From positions 1-64,000 of the forward strand of contig CBDDYU010000002.1 of NCBI GenBank assembly GCA_965235655.1: DNA of 64,000 nucleotides, given 5' to 3'. The stretch's first letter is position 1. Every line of letters begins with the position of its first letter. The notes under the pieces are model-generated. The model was not told where the DNA came from and did not search any database. It was given only the letters and a program-made list of their open reading frames with translations. Shown in pieces: positions 26,840-35,046 of the stretch. Made by a program: the position numbers and the translations under genes. The DNA comes from CBDDYU01 sp965235655. GTDB lineage: Bacteria > Pseudomonadota > Alphaproteobacteria > Pelagibacterales > Pelagibacteraceae.

Positions 26840-27685
26840 TTATATAGTTTTTGAGGATATACACCAGTAATTTTTAAATTTTTTAGTAAAAATTTTTCTA
26901 GCTTTTTCACAAGCTTTTTTAGATAGATAATAAGCAACTATAGCAGATCCCGATCCAGTCATTCTTACAAAAATTGGCTTACATTGATTAGCAATAAATA
27001 TTTTGATTAATTTTAATTTAGGATATTTTTTAAAAGCTATATTTTCTAAATCGTTATTTAGTTTTTGTAAAAAATTAGTATCAAACATTTTTTTTTGTGG
27101 TTTATTAAATTTTGATTTTGTAAATTTCATCACACCTGAGTAAATATTTTTAGTCGAACATCCAAAATTAGGTTTAACCACAAGTGTAAAAAGTTTTTTA
27201 CAATTTTTATATCTTTTAATTACATTGTTTGATGATAAAATTGTATTTGATGTATTAATACCTAAAATAACATCTGAACCAATAAATTTTGTAATTGCCA
27301 ATAGTTGCTTTCTGGTAATTTTAATAATTTTTTTTTCTATAAAATATTTTAATATTGTAGCAGCATTCATTGAGCCACCTCCTAAACCTGCCTTGGAAGG
27401 AATATTTTTTTTTATTCGTATTTCAAATTTTTGATCTTTTAAAATTTGTCTATCATCAAGTATTTTTAACAAATTAGAAATAGTATTTTTTTTTTTAATA
27501 CCATAAGAAAATTTTCCATAAAATTTAATTTGATGCTTATCTAAATTGATTTTTTTAATATAAATTAAATCATTTAAATCTATAAAAGCAACTAGACTCT
27601 CAATTTTATGCATTTTAGATAGCTTTCCCAAAACATTGAGCGCTAAGTTAATCTTAGCAAAAGATTTTATTTTTTGAAATGCCAT
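26840..27685 (-). CDS. ispE: 4-diphosphocytidyl-2-C-methyl-D-erythritol kinase
   Basis: GHMP kinase of the MEP isoprenoid pathway, 281 residues. K11-INLALNV near the N-terminus, the ATP loop AGLGGGSMNAA at 99-109, catalytic-site D138 in GSDVILG, and MTGSGSAIVAYY near the C-terminus. It starts 2 bp downstream of the TPR-protein stop (same strand). The MEP pathway also uses ispH, found at 44306-45250, and feeds the carotenoid genes. Confidence 0.94.
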   Translation of the reverse strand: MAFQKIKSFAKINLALNVLGKLSKMHKIESLVAFIDLNDLIYIKKINLDKHQIKFYGKFSYGIKKKNTISNLLKILDDRQILKDQKFEIRIKKNIPSKAGLGGGSMNAATILKYFIEKKIIKITRKQLLAITKFIGSDVILGINTSNTILSSNNVIKRYKNCKKLFTLVVKPNFGCSTKNIYSGVMKFTKSKFNKPQKKMFDTNFLQKLNNDLENIAFKKYPKLKLIKIFIANQCKPIFVRMTGSGSAIVAYYLSKKACEKARKIFTKKFKNYWCISSKTI

Positions 27686-27687
27686 TG

Positions 27688-29373
27688 TTATGAGTTACTT
27701 AAGCCTTGGCTAAGTTTGATGCTAATTTTTTTTTTCATATCCGCATCAGTATCTTCAAAATTTAAAACATTATTCCAAAAATATCTTGCTTGGATCTTTC
27801 TATCTAATTTCCACAAAATATCTCCGTAATGATCATTAACTGTTGGATCATCTGGCATTAATTCTACTGCTTGTCTAAGTAGTGGTTCTGCTTTTGAGTA
27901 ATCATCAGTTAGATAATATGCCCATCCAATTGAATCAATTATGTATGGATCATTACTTTTTGAAGCATAAGCTCTTTCAAGCATCTCTATTGCCTCTGGT
28001 ATTTTAAAATTTCTTTCAAGCCAAGAATATGCCAGATAATTTAAGGTATAAGCGTCATCTGGATTAATACTTAAAGCTTCTAATAAATCTTTATCTGAAT
28101 TTATATAATCACCTAATCGTTCATAACTCCCGCCTCTTCTATATAAAAGATCTGGTATTTCTTTTGAATTAGAATCTAAAGATTCAATCACTGTTGTATA
28201 AAAATTAATAGCAGATTGATATTGTTTTAAGTTCTTATTAAAATCACCCATTTCAAATAAAAATTTGATATTGGGATTTTTAATTTTTGAAAACTTTTCA
28301 TTTATATAGCTTAATGCTTGAGTTTCTTTTTCTTGCTTAATCAAAATTTGAGCTTCTTTTTTTATTCTAAACCAATAGTAGAATTGATGTTTTTCATCAA
28401 AATTTTTTAGAATATCCTTAGCATTGTCAAAATCATTATTTAAATAATAGTTTTCAGCAACAAGAGATAAATTAAATTTAAATTTGGGATTCAAATAATT
28501 TGATAAATTTAAATATATATTTGAATTTTGAAAATCGTTTTGAGAAGAATATAAATTTGAAATAAGAAATAAGAATTCACCGACTAAATCGTTATGATTT
28601 TTACAAGAAAAAATTTTTTCAAATTCATTAAAATTTTTATTTTCAATCCATAATTTTGTTTGACTAAGTAAAATGGGAGTGTTGATAATATTTAAATCAT
28701 TTGCGATATTTTCTACTTCTTTAAAATTACCTATTGATATCAAATAATTTAAATAGAAATGTATATATCTTGAGTAATCGCCATCACTATTATTTATTAA
28801 ATTGAAAAAATACGAGCCAGTGTTTTCCTCATTTAAATAACACCTTTGAAATGTTTCAGAGATGTACGTTAAATTACCGTAGTTCTTTTTTTGAGATTGA
28901 ATTTTTCCTTGTTTAAAAACATAAACAAATTGTTTTAAAGTTTCAAAAATTACTAATTTAAAACCATCATTATTTGCAAATGGTAATGATTTATCTAAAT
29001 AACTTTCTACAAGATCAAAATTATTTTTTTTTAAATTATCTAAAGCTAGCAAGATATAAGCTTCAAAAAACTTTGAGTTATTCTTAGTTTCATTTTTTCT
29101 AATTATATTAATTGCTTGATCAACATTATTATCTAAAATGATTGAATTTACATACCTTTGCAAATATGGGTCATGATCATTTAATAGATCCTTTGAAGAT
29201 TTAAAAAAATTAAATGATTCTGAAATATTTTTATTTTGAAAGGCAACTATGCCAGAAAAATAATTGGATAAATCTTTTCTATTAAAATCATTGAAACTAT
29301 TACTTTTAGAAAATACTGGTGTCTGGTAGGATAATAATAGAATAATTATTAATTTTAAAATATTAAAATGCAT
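27688..29373 (-). CDS. exported TPR-repeat protein
   Basis: 561 residues with an N-terminal hydrophobic signal (LKLIIILLLSYQTPVFSKS), so probably periplasmic or outer-membrane linked. The C-terminal half holds clear tetratricopeptide repeats (PDLLYRRGGSYERLGDYINSDKDLLEALSINPD; DDAYTLNYLAYSWLE; PYIIDSIGWAYYLTDDYSKAEPLLRQAVELMPDDPTVNDHYGDILW). The N-terminal half looks like degenerate helical repeats. TPRs mediate protein contacts. It lies upstream of ispE and starts 11 bp from the divergent glycosylase gene. Confidence 0.85.
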   Translation of the reverse strand: MHFNILKLIIILLLSYQTPVFSKSNSFNDFNRKDLSNYFSGIVAFQNKNISESFNFFKSSKDLLNDHDPYLQRYVNSIILDNNVDQAINIIRKNETKNNSKFFEAYILLALDNLKKNNFDLVESYLDKSLPFANNDGFKLVIFETLKQFVYVFKQGKIQSQKKNYGNLTYISETFQRCYLNEENTGSYFFNLINNSDGDYSRYIHFYLNYLISIGNFKEVENIANDLNIINTPILLSQTKLWIENKNFNEFEKIFSCKNHNDLVGEFLFLISNLYSSQNDFQNSNIYLNLSNYLNPKFKFNLSLVAENYYLNNDFDNAKDILKNFDEKHQFYYWFRIKKEAQILIKQEKETQALSYINEKFSKIKNPNIKFLFEMGDFNKNLKQYQSAINFYTTVIESLDSNSKEIPDLLYRRGGSYERLGDYINSDKDLLEALSINPDDAYTLNYLAYSWLERNFKIPEAIEMLERAYASKSNDPYIIDSIGWAYYLTDDYSKAEPLLRQAVELMPDDPTVNDHYGDILWKLDRKIQARYFWNNVLNFEDTDADMKKKISIKLSQGLSNS

Positions 29374-29384
29374 ATAATCATTCT

Positions 29385-30104
29385 ATGACTAAAAAAATGA
29401 TAAATCAAAATTCAAAATTTCAAAAAGAATTAATTAATACGGTTGAATCAGAATTTATTTTTAGTAACAAACCCATAAATCGATTTAAAATTATTGAAAA
29501 TCAAAAAAATAATCAAATTATCGATAAAAAAGAGCAGATAATTCAATTAAAAAATAAACTGAATTCAATTGAAGATTGTGTGCTTAGAAAAAATTCTAAA
29601 AATTTAATTTTAGGTGAGGGAAACTTAAATAGCCCAATTATGTTAATTGGTGAAGCTCCAGGATCAGAGGAGGATAAATCAGGTTTGTCTTTCAAAGGCG
29701 AGACGGGAGATCTTCTTGATAAGATGCTGAGTGCAATAAATATTAGACGACAGAATATTTATTTATGCTACGCAATTAATTTTAGACCTCCTGAAGATAG
29801 GAAGCCTACCTCTCAAGAAATAAAAAGATATTCCACTTATTTAAAAGAACATATTTCAATTATAGATCCAAAAATAATCATATTAATGGGGAGTACCGCA
29901 ATGGAAGCGGTCACAAGTATAACTAACAAAATTTCCGCAGAAAGAGGAAGTTGGAAAGAAACTATTATTGAAAATAAAACTTATCCTTTAATAATAACTT
30001 TTAATCCCTCATATTTAATTAGATTTCCTGAAAATAAAAAACATTCATGGGAAGATTTAAAAAAATTAAGACAAAAAATAAAAGATTTAAAATTAAAAAT
30101 CTGA
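29385..30104 (+). CDS. family 4-like uracil-DNA glycosylase lacking most Fe-S ligands
   Basis: 239 residues with a roughly 55-residue charged N-terminal extension, then a UDG fold. Motif A is intact (GEAPGSEED, 89-97), as are FKGETGDLLDKML and RPPEDRKPT. Family 4 enzymes hold a [4Fe-4S] cluster on four cysteines. Aligned by eye to the Thermotoga enzyme, these positions are I62, C65, F133 and Y149 here. The usual His of motif B (HPSYLLR) is N207 (NPSYLIR). The fold assignment is firm; substrate and activity are uncertain. It is followed at once by rnhB. Confidence 0.82.
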   Translation: MTKKMINQNSKFQKELINTVESEFIFSNKPINRFKIIENQKNNQIIDKKEQIIQLKNKLNSIEDCVLRKNSKNLILGEGNLNSPIMLIGEAPGSEEDKSGLSFKGETGDLLDKMLSAINIRRQNIYLCYAINFRPPEDRKPTSQEIKRYSTYLKEHISIIDPKIIILMGSTAMEAVTSITNKISAERGSWKETIIENKTYPLIITFNPSYLIRFPENKKHSWEDLKKLRQKIKDLKLKI

Positions 30105-30677
30105 ATGAAAATCCTTGCTGGTGTTGATGAAGTTGGTCGTGGAAGCTTGATAGGTCCTGTATACGCTGCTGCAGTAATTCTAAATAAATCAATTAATATA
30201 AAATTTTTAAAAGATTCAAAGTTAGTTGCTAAAGATAAAAGAGAATCGTTGTCTAATTATATTAAAAAGAATTCTATTTGGGCAATTGGCAAGGCTTCAA
30301 TTAAAGAGATAGACAAGATAAACATATTGCAAGCAAGTTTACTAGCCATGAAAAGAGCAATTAAAAAACTAAAAAAAAAACCGTCTCATATTTTGATTGA
30401 TGGAAATAAAGTTCCTGAATTAAAAAATTATAAATTAAAAGCAGTAATTAAAGGTGATCAAAAAATTCCCTCAATCTCTGCTGCGTCTATAATTGCTAAA
30501 GTTTCTAGAGATAAATTTATAACTAGACTTGCCAAAAACAATAAAGGATATGGTTGGGATCAAAATTTTGGTTACGGAACCAAACAACATTTAAAAGCAA
30601 TAAAAAAACTGGGGATTAATAAGCATCATAGAAAAACATTTTCTCCAATATCTAAATTTAAGGCATACAATATATAG
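30105..30677 (+). CDS. rnhB: ribonuclease HII
   Basis: A 190-residue nuclease that removes RNA from RNA/DNA hybrids and single ribonucleotides from DNA. Metal-binding D8-E9 in GVDEVGRGSLIGPVYAAAVIL, a second acidic cluster in ILIDGNK, and the SAASIIAKVSRD motif with GYGTKQHLKAI near the C-terminus. It starts directly after the glycosylase stop. A type I RNase H (rnhA) is also present at 46219. Confidence 0.96.
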   Translation: MKILAGVDEVGRGSLIGPVYAAAVILNKSINIKFLKDSKLVAKDKRESLSNYIKKNSIWAIGKASIKEIDKINILQASLLAMKRAIKKLKKKPSHILIDGNKVPELKNYKLKAVIKGDQKIPSISAASIIAKVSRDKFITRLAKNNKGYGWDQNFGYGTKQHLKAIKKLGINKHHRKTFSPISKFKAYNI

Positions 30678-30769
30678 TTGTCCCCTTCTCAGTTAACACA
30701 AATCGAATCCAAATAATTCAATCCTAGGTTGACCGAAGAATCCATCTGGAGTCTAATTAATTTTTACAA
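30678..30769 (+). promoter_or_regulatory. ccrM leader with three GANTC methylation sites
   Basis: The 92-bp rnhB-ccrM spacer contains GAATC at 30705-30709, GAATC at 30738-30742 and GAGTC at 30749-30753. GANTC is the target of CcrM itself. In Caulobacter, methylation of GANTC sites in the ccrM promoter controls its cell-cycle expression. Three sites in 49 bp is far above the roughly one per 350-400 bp expected at this base composition. A TTAA at 30693-30696 could be half of a CtrA site, but no partner half-site is seen. Confidence 0.55.
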
Positions 30770-31840
30770 ATGAAAACTGAATTAAAAAATAAAATTATTA
30801 ACGGTGACAGTCTCGAAGAATTGAAAAAAATTCCAAGTGAAACTTTTGATTTAATTTTTGCCGATCCTCCTTACAACTTACAATTAAAAAAAGAATTAAC
30901 TAGACCCGATAGATCTAAAGTAAGTGCTGTAAATGACAAATGGGATCAATTCGAAAATTTTAAAAAATATGATGAATTTACATATCAATGGTTATCGGAG
31001 TGTAAAAGAATTTTAAAAAAAGATGGAGCTATTTGGGTTATTGGAAGTTACCACAATATATTTAGAGTTGGAACGGCAATACAAAACTTAGGTTTTTGGA
31101 TTTTAAATGATGTTATTTGGAACAAAAATAATCCCATGCCTAATTTTAGAGGAACACGTTTTACCAATGCACATGAAACTTTAATTTGGGCATCAAAAAG
31201 TGAAAAATCAAAATACACTTTCAATTACCAATCATTAAAATGTTTAAACGATGATCTTCAAATGAGATCTAACTGGAATTTACCAATTTGTAATGGAGCT
31301 GAAAGGCTAAAAAAAAATGGAAAAAAAGTACATTCAACTCAAAAACCAGAGTCTCTTCTTCATAGAGTATTATTAGCATCATCTAATAAAGGTGACATGA
31401 TCTTAGATCCATTTCTAGGGTCTGGAACTACAGCAACCGTTGCAAAAAAATTAGGTAGAAATTATTTTGGTATAGAAAAAGAAAAGGGTTATTTTAAAGC
31501 AGCAGAGCAAAGATTAAAGAATACAAAACCTATTGAAGATGATTTATTGGACACTCTTAAAAATAATAGATCGAAACCAAGAATACCTTTTGGTTCACTT
31601 GTTGAACTTGGAATAATTAAGCCGGGTACTAATATATTTGATAATAAGAAAAAAATATCTGCAAGAATTATGGCAGATGGCAGCATTAAGCATGAACAAA
31701 CTGAAGGATCTATTCATAAAGTTGCAGCAACAATTTTAGGTGCTGAAAGCTGTAATGGCTGGACATACTGGCATTGCGATATTAATGGAAGAATACATCC
31801 AATTGATTATCTAAGACAAAGATTAATTTCAAATAATTAA
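30770..31840 (+). CDS. ccrM: cell-cycle DNA adenine methyltransferase CcrM (GANTC)
   Basis: 356 residues, beta-class amino-methyltransferase order: catalytic DPPYNLQL (D32-P-P-Y35) first, then the target-recognition region, and the SAM-binding DPFLGSGTTATVAKKLGRNYFGIE later. A C-terminal domain of about 80 residues (SARIMADGSIKHEQTEGSIHKVAATILG) is typical of CcrM (RAMA-like). It methylates adenine in GANTC and is a solitary enzyme; no restriction partner is nearby. Its TTAA end is shared with the convergent monooxygenase stop. Confidence 0.94.
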   Translation: MKTELKNKIINGDSLEELKKIPSETFDLIFADPPYNLQLKKELTRPDRSKVSAVNDKWDQFENFKKYDEFTYQWLSECKRILKKDGAIWVIGSYHNIFRVGTAIQNLGFWILNDVIWNKNNPMPNFRGTRFTNAHETLIWASKSEKSKYTFNYQSLKCLNDDLQMRSNWNLPICNGAERLKKNGKKVHSTQKPESLLHRVLLASSNKGDMILDPFLGSGTTATVAKKLGRNYFGIEKEKGYFKAAEQRLKNTKPIEDDLLDTLKNNRSKPRIPFGSLVELGIIKPGTNIFDNKKKISARIMADGSIKHEQTEGSIHKVAATILGAESCNGWTYWHCDINGRIHPIDYLRQRLISNN

Positions 31841-32988
31841 TTCTTATAAATTTTACCTAAATAATTTTCTAAAAATTTCTTATTTTTTGTTAATAGCTTT
31901 AAGCTGATATTTCTAAAAAAAATTATAATTGGATTAGATGCATGAAAGGCAAAATGATTTAACTTTGATCTGTTATTAATCATTTTTACTTTTGCAACTC
32001 TGTAATCATAGAAATTATTTTTATTATTTATAATGTTCTCAAATAACTCAGATGCACCCTCAATCGATTGTGATGCTCCTTGAGCAAATGAAGGAGGAAA
32101 GGCAAAAAAAGCATCTCCTAATAAAAAGATATTCTTACCTGGTTTTAGATAGCCTTTGCTAACAAAAACTGGGAAGCATTTAATGTTTTCAATATTCTCT
32201 AGAATAGTTATTGAAAGTTCATTTTTTAGTTTGTCTTTAATACTTTGAATGAAAGTTTTTTTTTTAAAAAGACTGTAATTATCTAGCTCATTTGCAGTTA
32301 GTTGATATTCTAAAACTCCAATAAAATTTAATTTTTCATTCTCTATATTTACTGGGTAAATCACATAATGAAAATTACGACCCATAAATAAAGAAATATT
32401 ATTTTGATTTAAATTTTGAATTTTATTTCTTGAAATATTGCCCCTAATTGCAATCGAATTATTATAAGCAGGTTTAATTTTGTTGTTAGATATTAGTGAT
32501 TTACCTTTCGAAAAAACACCATCAGAAATAATTAGATAATCACAAATTGCTTTAATATTTTTATTAAAACTTAAATCTATTTGATCATTATTTTTTTCAA
32601 TTTTTTCAATATTATGGTCATACTTAATTATATCATCCTTTAATCCATCTTTTAAGAATTCAACTAATTTAGATCTTTTTAGTGTTGTATATTTGCAATC
32701 CTCAGAATTAAATTCTGAAATATTTAGATCACATATTTTTTTTTCTTGTTTAATTACAAAAAAATCAATTTTTTCAGGGTTAAATTTATCTTTGATTTCT
32801 AAAGTATTAAATCCAATTCTATTAAGAAGTTTGATACTGTTAGTTGATAACTGCACTCCATATCCTTCATCTATATTTATTGAGGTATTTTTTTCATAAA
32901 TTGTTATCTGATAATCAGGATTTTCTTTAAATAAGTTTGCAATAAATAAACCTGAAATTCCCGCTCCTATTATTGCTATTTTCTTCAT
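31837..32988 (-). CDS. FAD-dependent monooxygenase (UbiH/PHBH-like)
   Basis: 383 residues. GxGxxG FAD motif IIGAGISGLFIANLF at the N-terminus, a mid-protein YLIISDGVFSKGKS (DG motif), and GDAFFAFPPSFAQGASQSIEGA, the second FAD motif of class A flavoprotein hydroxylases. Such enzymes hydroxylate aromatic rings, including ubiquinone precursors. The substrate is not readable. Its start overlaps the end of mutY by 4 bases, so they form an operon. Confidence 0.82.
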   Translation of the reverse strand: MKKIAIIGAGISGLFIANLFKENPDYQITIYEKNTSINIDEGYGVQLSTNSIKLLNRIGFNTLEIKDKFNPEKIDFFVIKQEKKICDLNISEFNSEDCKYTTLKRSKLVEFLKDGLKDDIIKYDHNIEKIEKNNDQIDLSFNKNIKAICDYLIISDGVFSKGKSLISNNKIKPAYNNSIAIRGNISRNKIQNLNQNNISLFMGRNFHYVIYPVNIENEKLNFIGVLEYQLTANELDNYSLFKKKTFIQSIKDKLKNELSITILENIENIKCFPVFVSKGYLKPGKNIFLLGDAFFAFPPSFAQGASQSIEGASELFENIINNKNNFYDYRVAKVKMINNRSKLNHFAFHASNPIIIFFRNISLKLLTKNKKFLENYLGKIYKN

Positions 32989-33968
32989 TTATGTTTTTCT
33001 AAATATGTAAAAATTTTTTTTGTAAAAGTTGGTAAAGTATAGTTTTTTAATTTTTCAGGATCAATCCAATAAGAAAATGGTATTGGTTTGATTATCTTAT
33101 CATTTTGTATTTTAATTTTCATATTCATATTAGACATTTTAAAATTTAAATTTTGGTTAAAATTTTTAGGCTTAATTAATTCCTGCATTGGAAAAATATT
33201 TAGATTTTTCAAAAAATTAAACTTATTATTTTTAATTAATAAATATTTATTATTTTTTTTATAAACTTTGAGTAAAAAATATTTATCTTTTTTATTTTTT
33301 TTAATTTTAGTTAAAACAAAATCTTTCTTGATGAAAGATTTGCAGTTTTTTGAAATTGGGCATTTTTCACATATGGGATTATTAGGTTTGCAAATAAGTG
33401 CACCTAATTCCATTAAAGCTTGGGCATAATCGCTAGACCTGCTTGAGGTTCCTAAAACTTTTTTTCTTTTAATTAAATTTTCTTTTTGAATTTGACTTTC
33501 ACTCTTTAAATATAAATATCTTTTCAAAACTCTTTCGACATTACCATCTAGTGGGATAATAGGTTTATTGAATGCAATGGCTGATATCGCACTTGCAGTG
33601 TAATCCCCAATGCCTGGTAGTGATTTTAAATCTAAATAATTATCAGGTATTTTTTTTTTAAAATTTTTAATTACGACCTGGGCAGCTTTTTTTAAATTTC
33701 TAACTCTTGAATAATAACCAAGTCCTTCCCAAAGTTTAATTAGTTTTCGATCTTCAAAACTAGCCAGAGTTTCTAGATCAGGAATATTCTTAATAAATCT
33801 ATTAAAATAAGGTATCACTGTTGCAACTTGCGTTTGTTGCAGCATAAATTCACTCACTAAAGTGTAATATTGCTTTTTTTTTGAAGATACTCTACTTCGC
33901 CAAGGTAGTGATCTTTTGTGAATATCATACCAATTAAGAATTTTATTTGTTATTATTTGATCTTTCAT
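32985..33968 (-). CDS. mutY: A/G-specific adenine glycosylase
   Basis: Removes adenine mispaired with 8-oxoguanine. 327 residues. The catalytic glutamate lies in SEFMLQQTQV, the helix-hairpin-helix is LPGIGDYTASAI, the catalytic aspartate is in LDGNVERVL, and the [4Fe-4S] ligands are intact in C-x6-C-x2-C-x5-C (ICKPNNPICEKCPISKNC). A NUDIX-like C-terminal domain follows. The complement of its start codon (CAT) directly abuts the ATG of the divergent DUF721 gene. Confidence 0.95.
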   Translation of the reverse strand: MKDQIITNKILNWYDIHKRSLPWRSRVSSKKKQYYTLVSEFMLQQTQVATVIPYFNRFIKNIPDLETLASFEDRKLIKLWEGLGYYSRVRNLKKAAQVVIKNFKKKIPDNYLDLKSLPGIGDYTASAISAIAFNKPIIPLDGNVERVLKRYLYLKSESQIQKENLIKRKKVLGTSSRSSDYAQALMELGALICKPNNPICEKCPISKNCKSFIKKDFVLTKIKKNKKDKYFLLKVYKKNNKYLLIKNNKFNFLKNLNIFPMQELIKPKNFNQNLNFKMSNMNMKIKIQNDKIIKPIPFSYWIDPEKLKNYTLPTFTKKIFTYLEKHK

Positions 33969-34457
33969 ATGTCTTTAAAAAATAATACTAAGCACAGAAA
34001 CTTTACCATACAAGGATTAAGATCGTTCAAAGACACTTTGCCAAAAAACATAAAAAGAATAATAAATAAGAAAGGTCATATATATTCTGAGACATTAAAT
34101 AACTGGAAATATATTGTGGGGAATGACTTGTTCGCCGTATGCTATCCAAAATCATTTAAAAACTCTAACAAGTTCGGGGTAAGTACGTTACAAGTAATGG
34201 TAAAGAGAGGGCATGAAGTTGATCTAGAATATTCAAAAAAAGAAATTATAGACAAAATGAATAGTTTTTTTGGATATACCGTAGTTGAAAAACTTAAATT
34301 CATAAGTTTTGATAATGAGCAAATCAAATTAGATAAAGAGAATAATGAAGATCAAAGCGTGACAATAAATAAATTTCAAAATAAGATTAATGCTGTAAAG
34401 AATGAAAAAATTAAAAAATCTCTAATTGAACTAACAAAGGTTTTTAAAGAAAAATGA
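33969..34457 (+). CDS. DUF721 (DciA-like) protein
   Basis: 162 residues from ATG 33969. An earlier ATG at 33918 would lie antisense inside mutY and add a nonsense N-terminus. The core GHIYSETLNNWKYIVGNDLFAVCYPKSFK and LQVMVKRGHEVDLEYSKKEIIDKMNSFFGY matches DUF721. Family member DciA loads the replicative helicase in bacteria lacking DnaC; that role is inferred. It heads the DUF721-DsbA-like-smc run, a conserved alphaproteobacterial order I recall. Confidence 0.82.
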   Translation: MSLKNNTKHRNFTIQGLRSFKDTLPKNIKRIINKKGHIYSETLNNWKYIVGNDLFAVCYPKSFKNSNKFGVSTLQVMVKRGHEVDLEYSKKEIIDKMNSFFGYTVVEKLKFISFDNEQIKLDKENNEDQSVTINKFQNKINAVKNEKIKKSLIELTKVFKEK

Positions 34458-35038
34458 AAAAACTCTTAATAATTCTCTTGGTATTATTTTATCCAATTAT
34501 AAAAAGTAATGCTGAAGAAAAAAATATCAACAGAATGTTTGTTGGCAATCCTGATGCAAAAATCACAATCATTGCTTATGAGTCTTTAACCTGCAGTCAC
34601 TGTGCAAATTTTCATAAAGACGTATATCCACAATTAAAAAAAGATTTTTTAGATACTGGACTAGCAAAAATTGAATTTAGACATTTTCCTTTAGATTTAG
34701 CGGCTTTTAATGCTGCAAAAATCTCACAATGTAGAAATGATGGTGAGACAGAAATCTATAATAGCTTATTCGCAAATCAGCAAAAATGGGTAAAGGGTAG
34801 TTCGGTAGAAGAAGCAAACAAAAATTTGCAAAAATTTCTAACTAATGAAGGTTTTAATCTAGAATTTGAAAAATGTATCTCAGATAAACAAATTGAAGAT
34901 TTTGTTTTAAATGATCGAATCGAAGGAGTAAAAAACTACAATGTTAATGCTACTCCTACGATCATAATTAACAATAAAAAGTTTGAAAAATCACTTAATT
35001 ATAAAAATTTGAAAAAAACTCTAGAAAAGCTGATATAA
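34454..35038 (+). CDS. periplasmic DsbA-like thiol-disulfide protein
   Basis: 194 residues with a signal peptide (KKLLIILLVLFYPIIKSNAEE). Mature thioredoxin fold with a CSHC active site in ESLTCSHCANFHKDVYP and a cis-proline in NATPTIIINN. It resembles the DsbA/DSBA-like thioredoxin (Thioredoxin_4) group, which forms or shuffles disulfides in the periplasm. It overlaps DUF721 by 4 bases and precedes smc by 8. Confidence 0.88.
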   Translation: MKKLLIILLVLFYPIIKSNAEEKNINRMFVGNPDAKITIIAYESLTCSHCANFHKDVYPQLKKDFLDTGLAKIEFRHFPLDLAAFNAAKISQCRNDGETEIYNSLFANQQKWVKGSSVEEANKNLQKFLTNEGFNLEFEKCISDKQIEDFVLNDRIEGVKNYNVNATPTIIINNKKFEKSLNYKNLKKTLEKLI

Positions 35039-35046
35039 GTTAGCTC

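Noticed and set aside
33918..33968. Upstream ATG for the DUF721 gene
   Set aside because: It lies antisense in mutY and adds a hydrophobic stretch foreign to the family.
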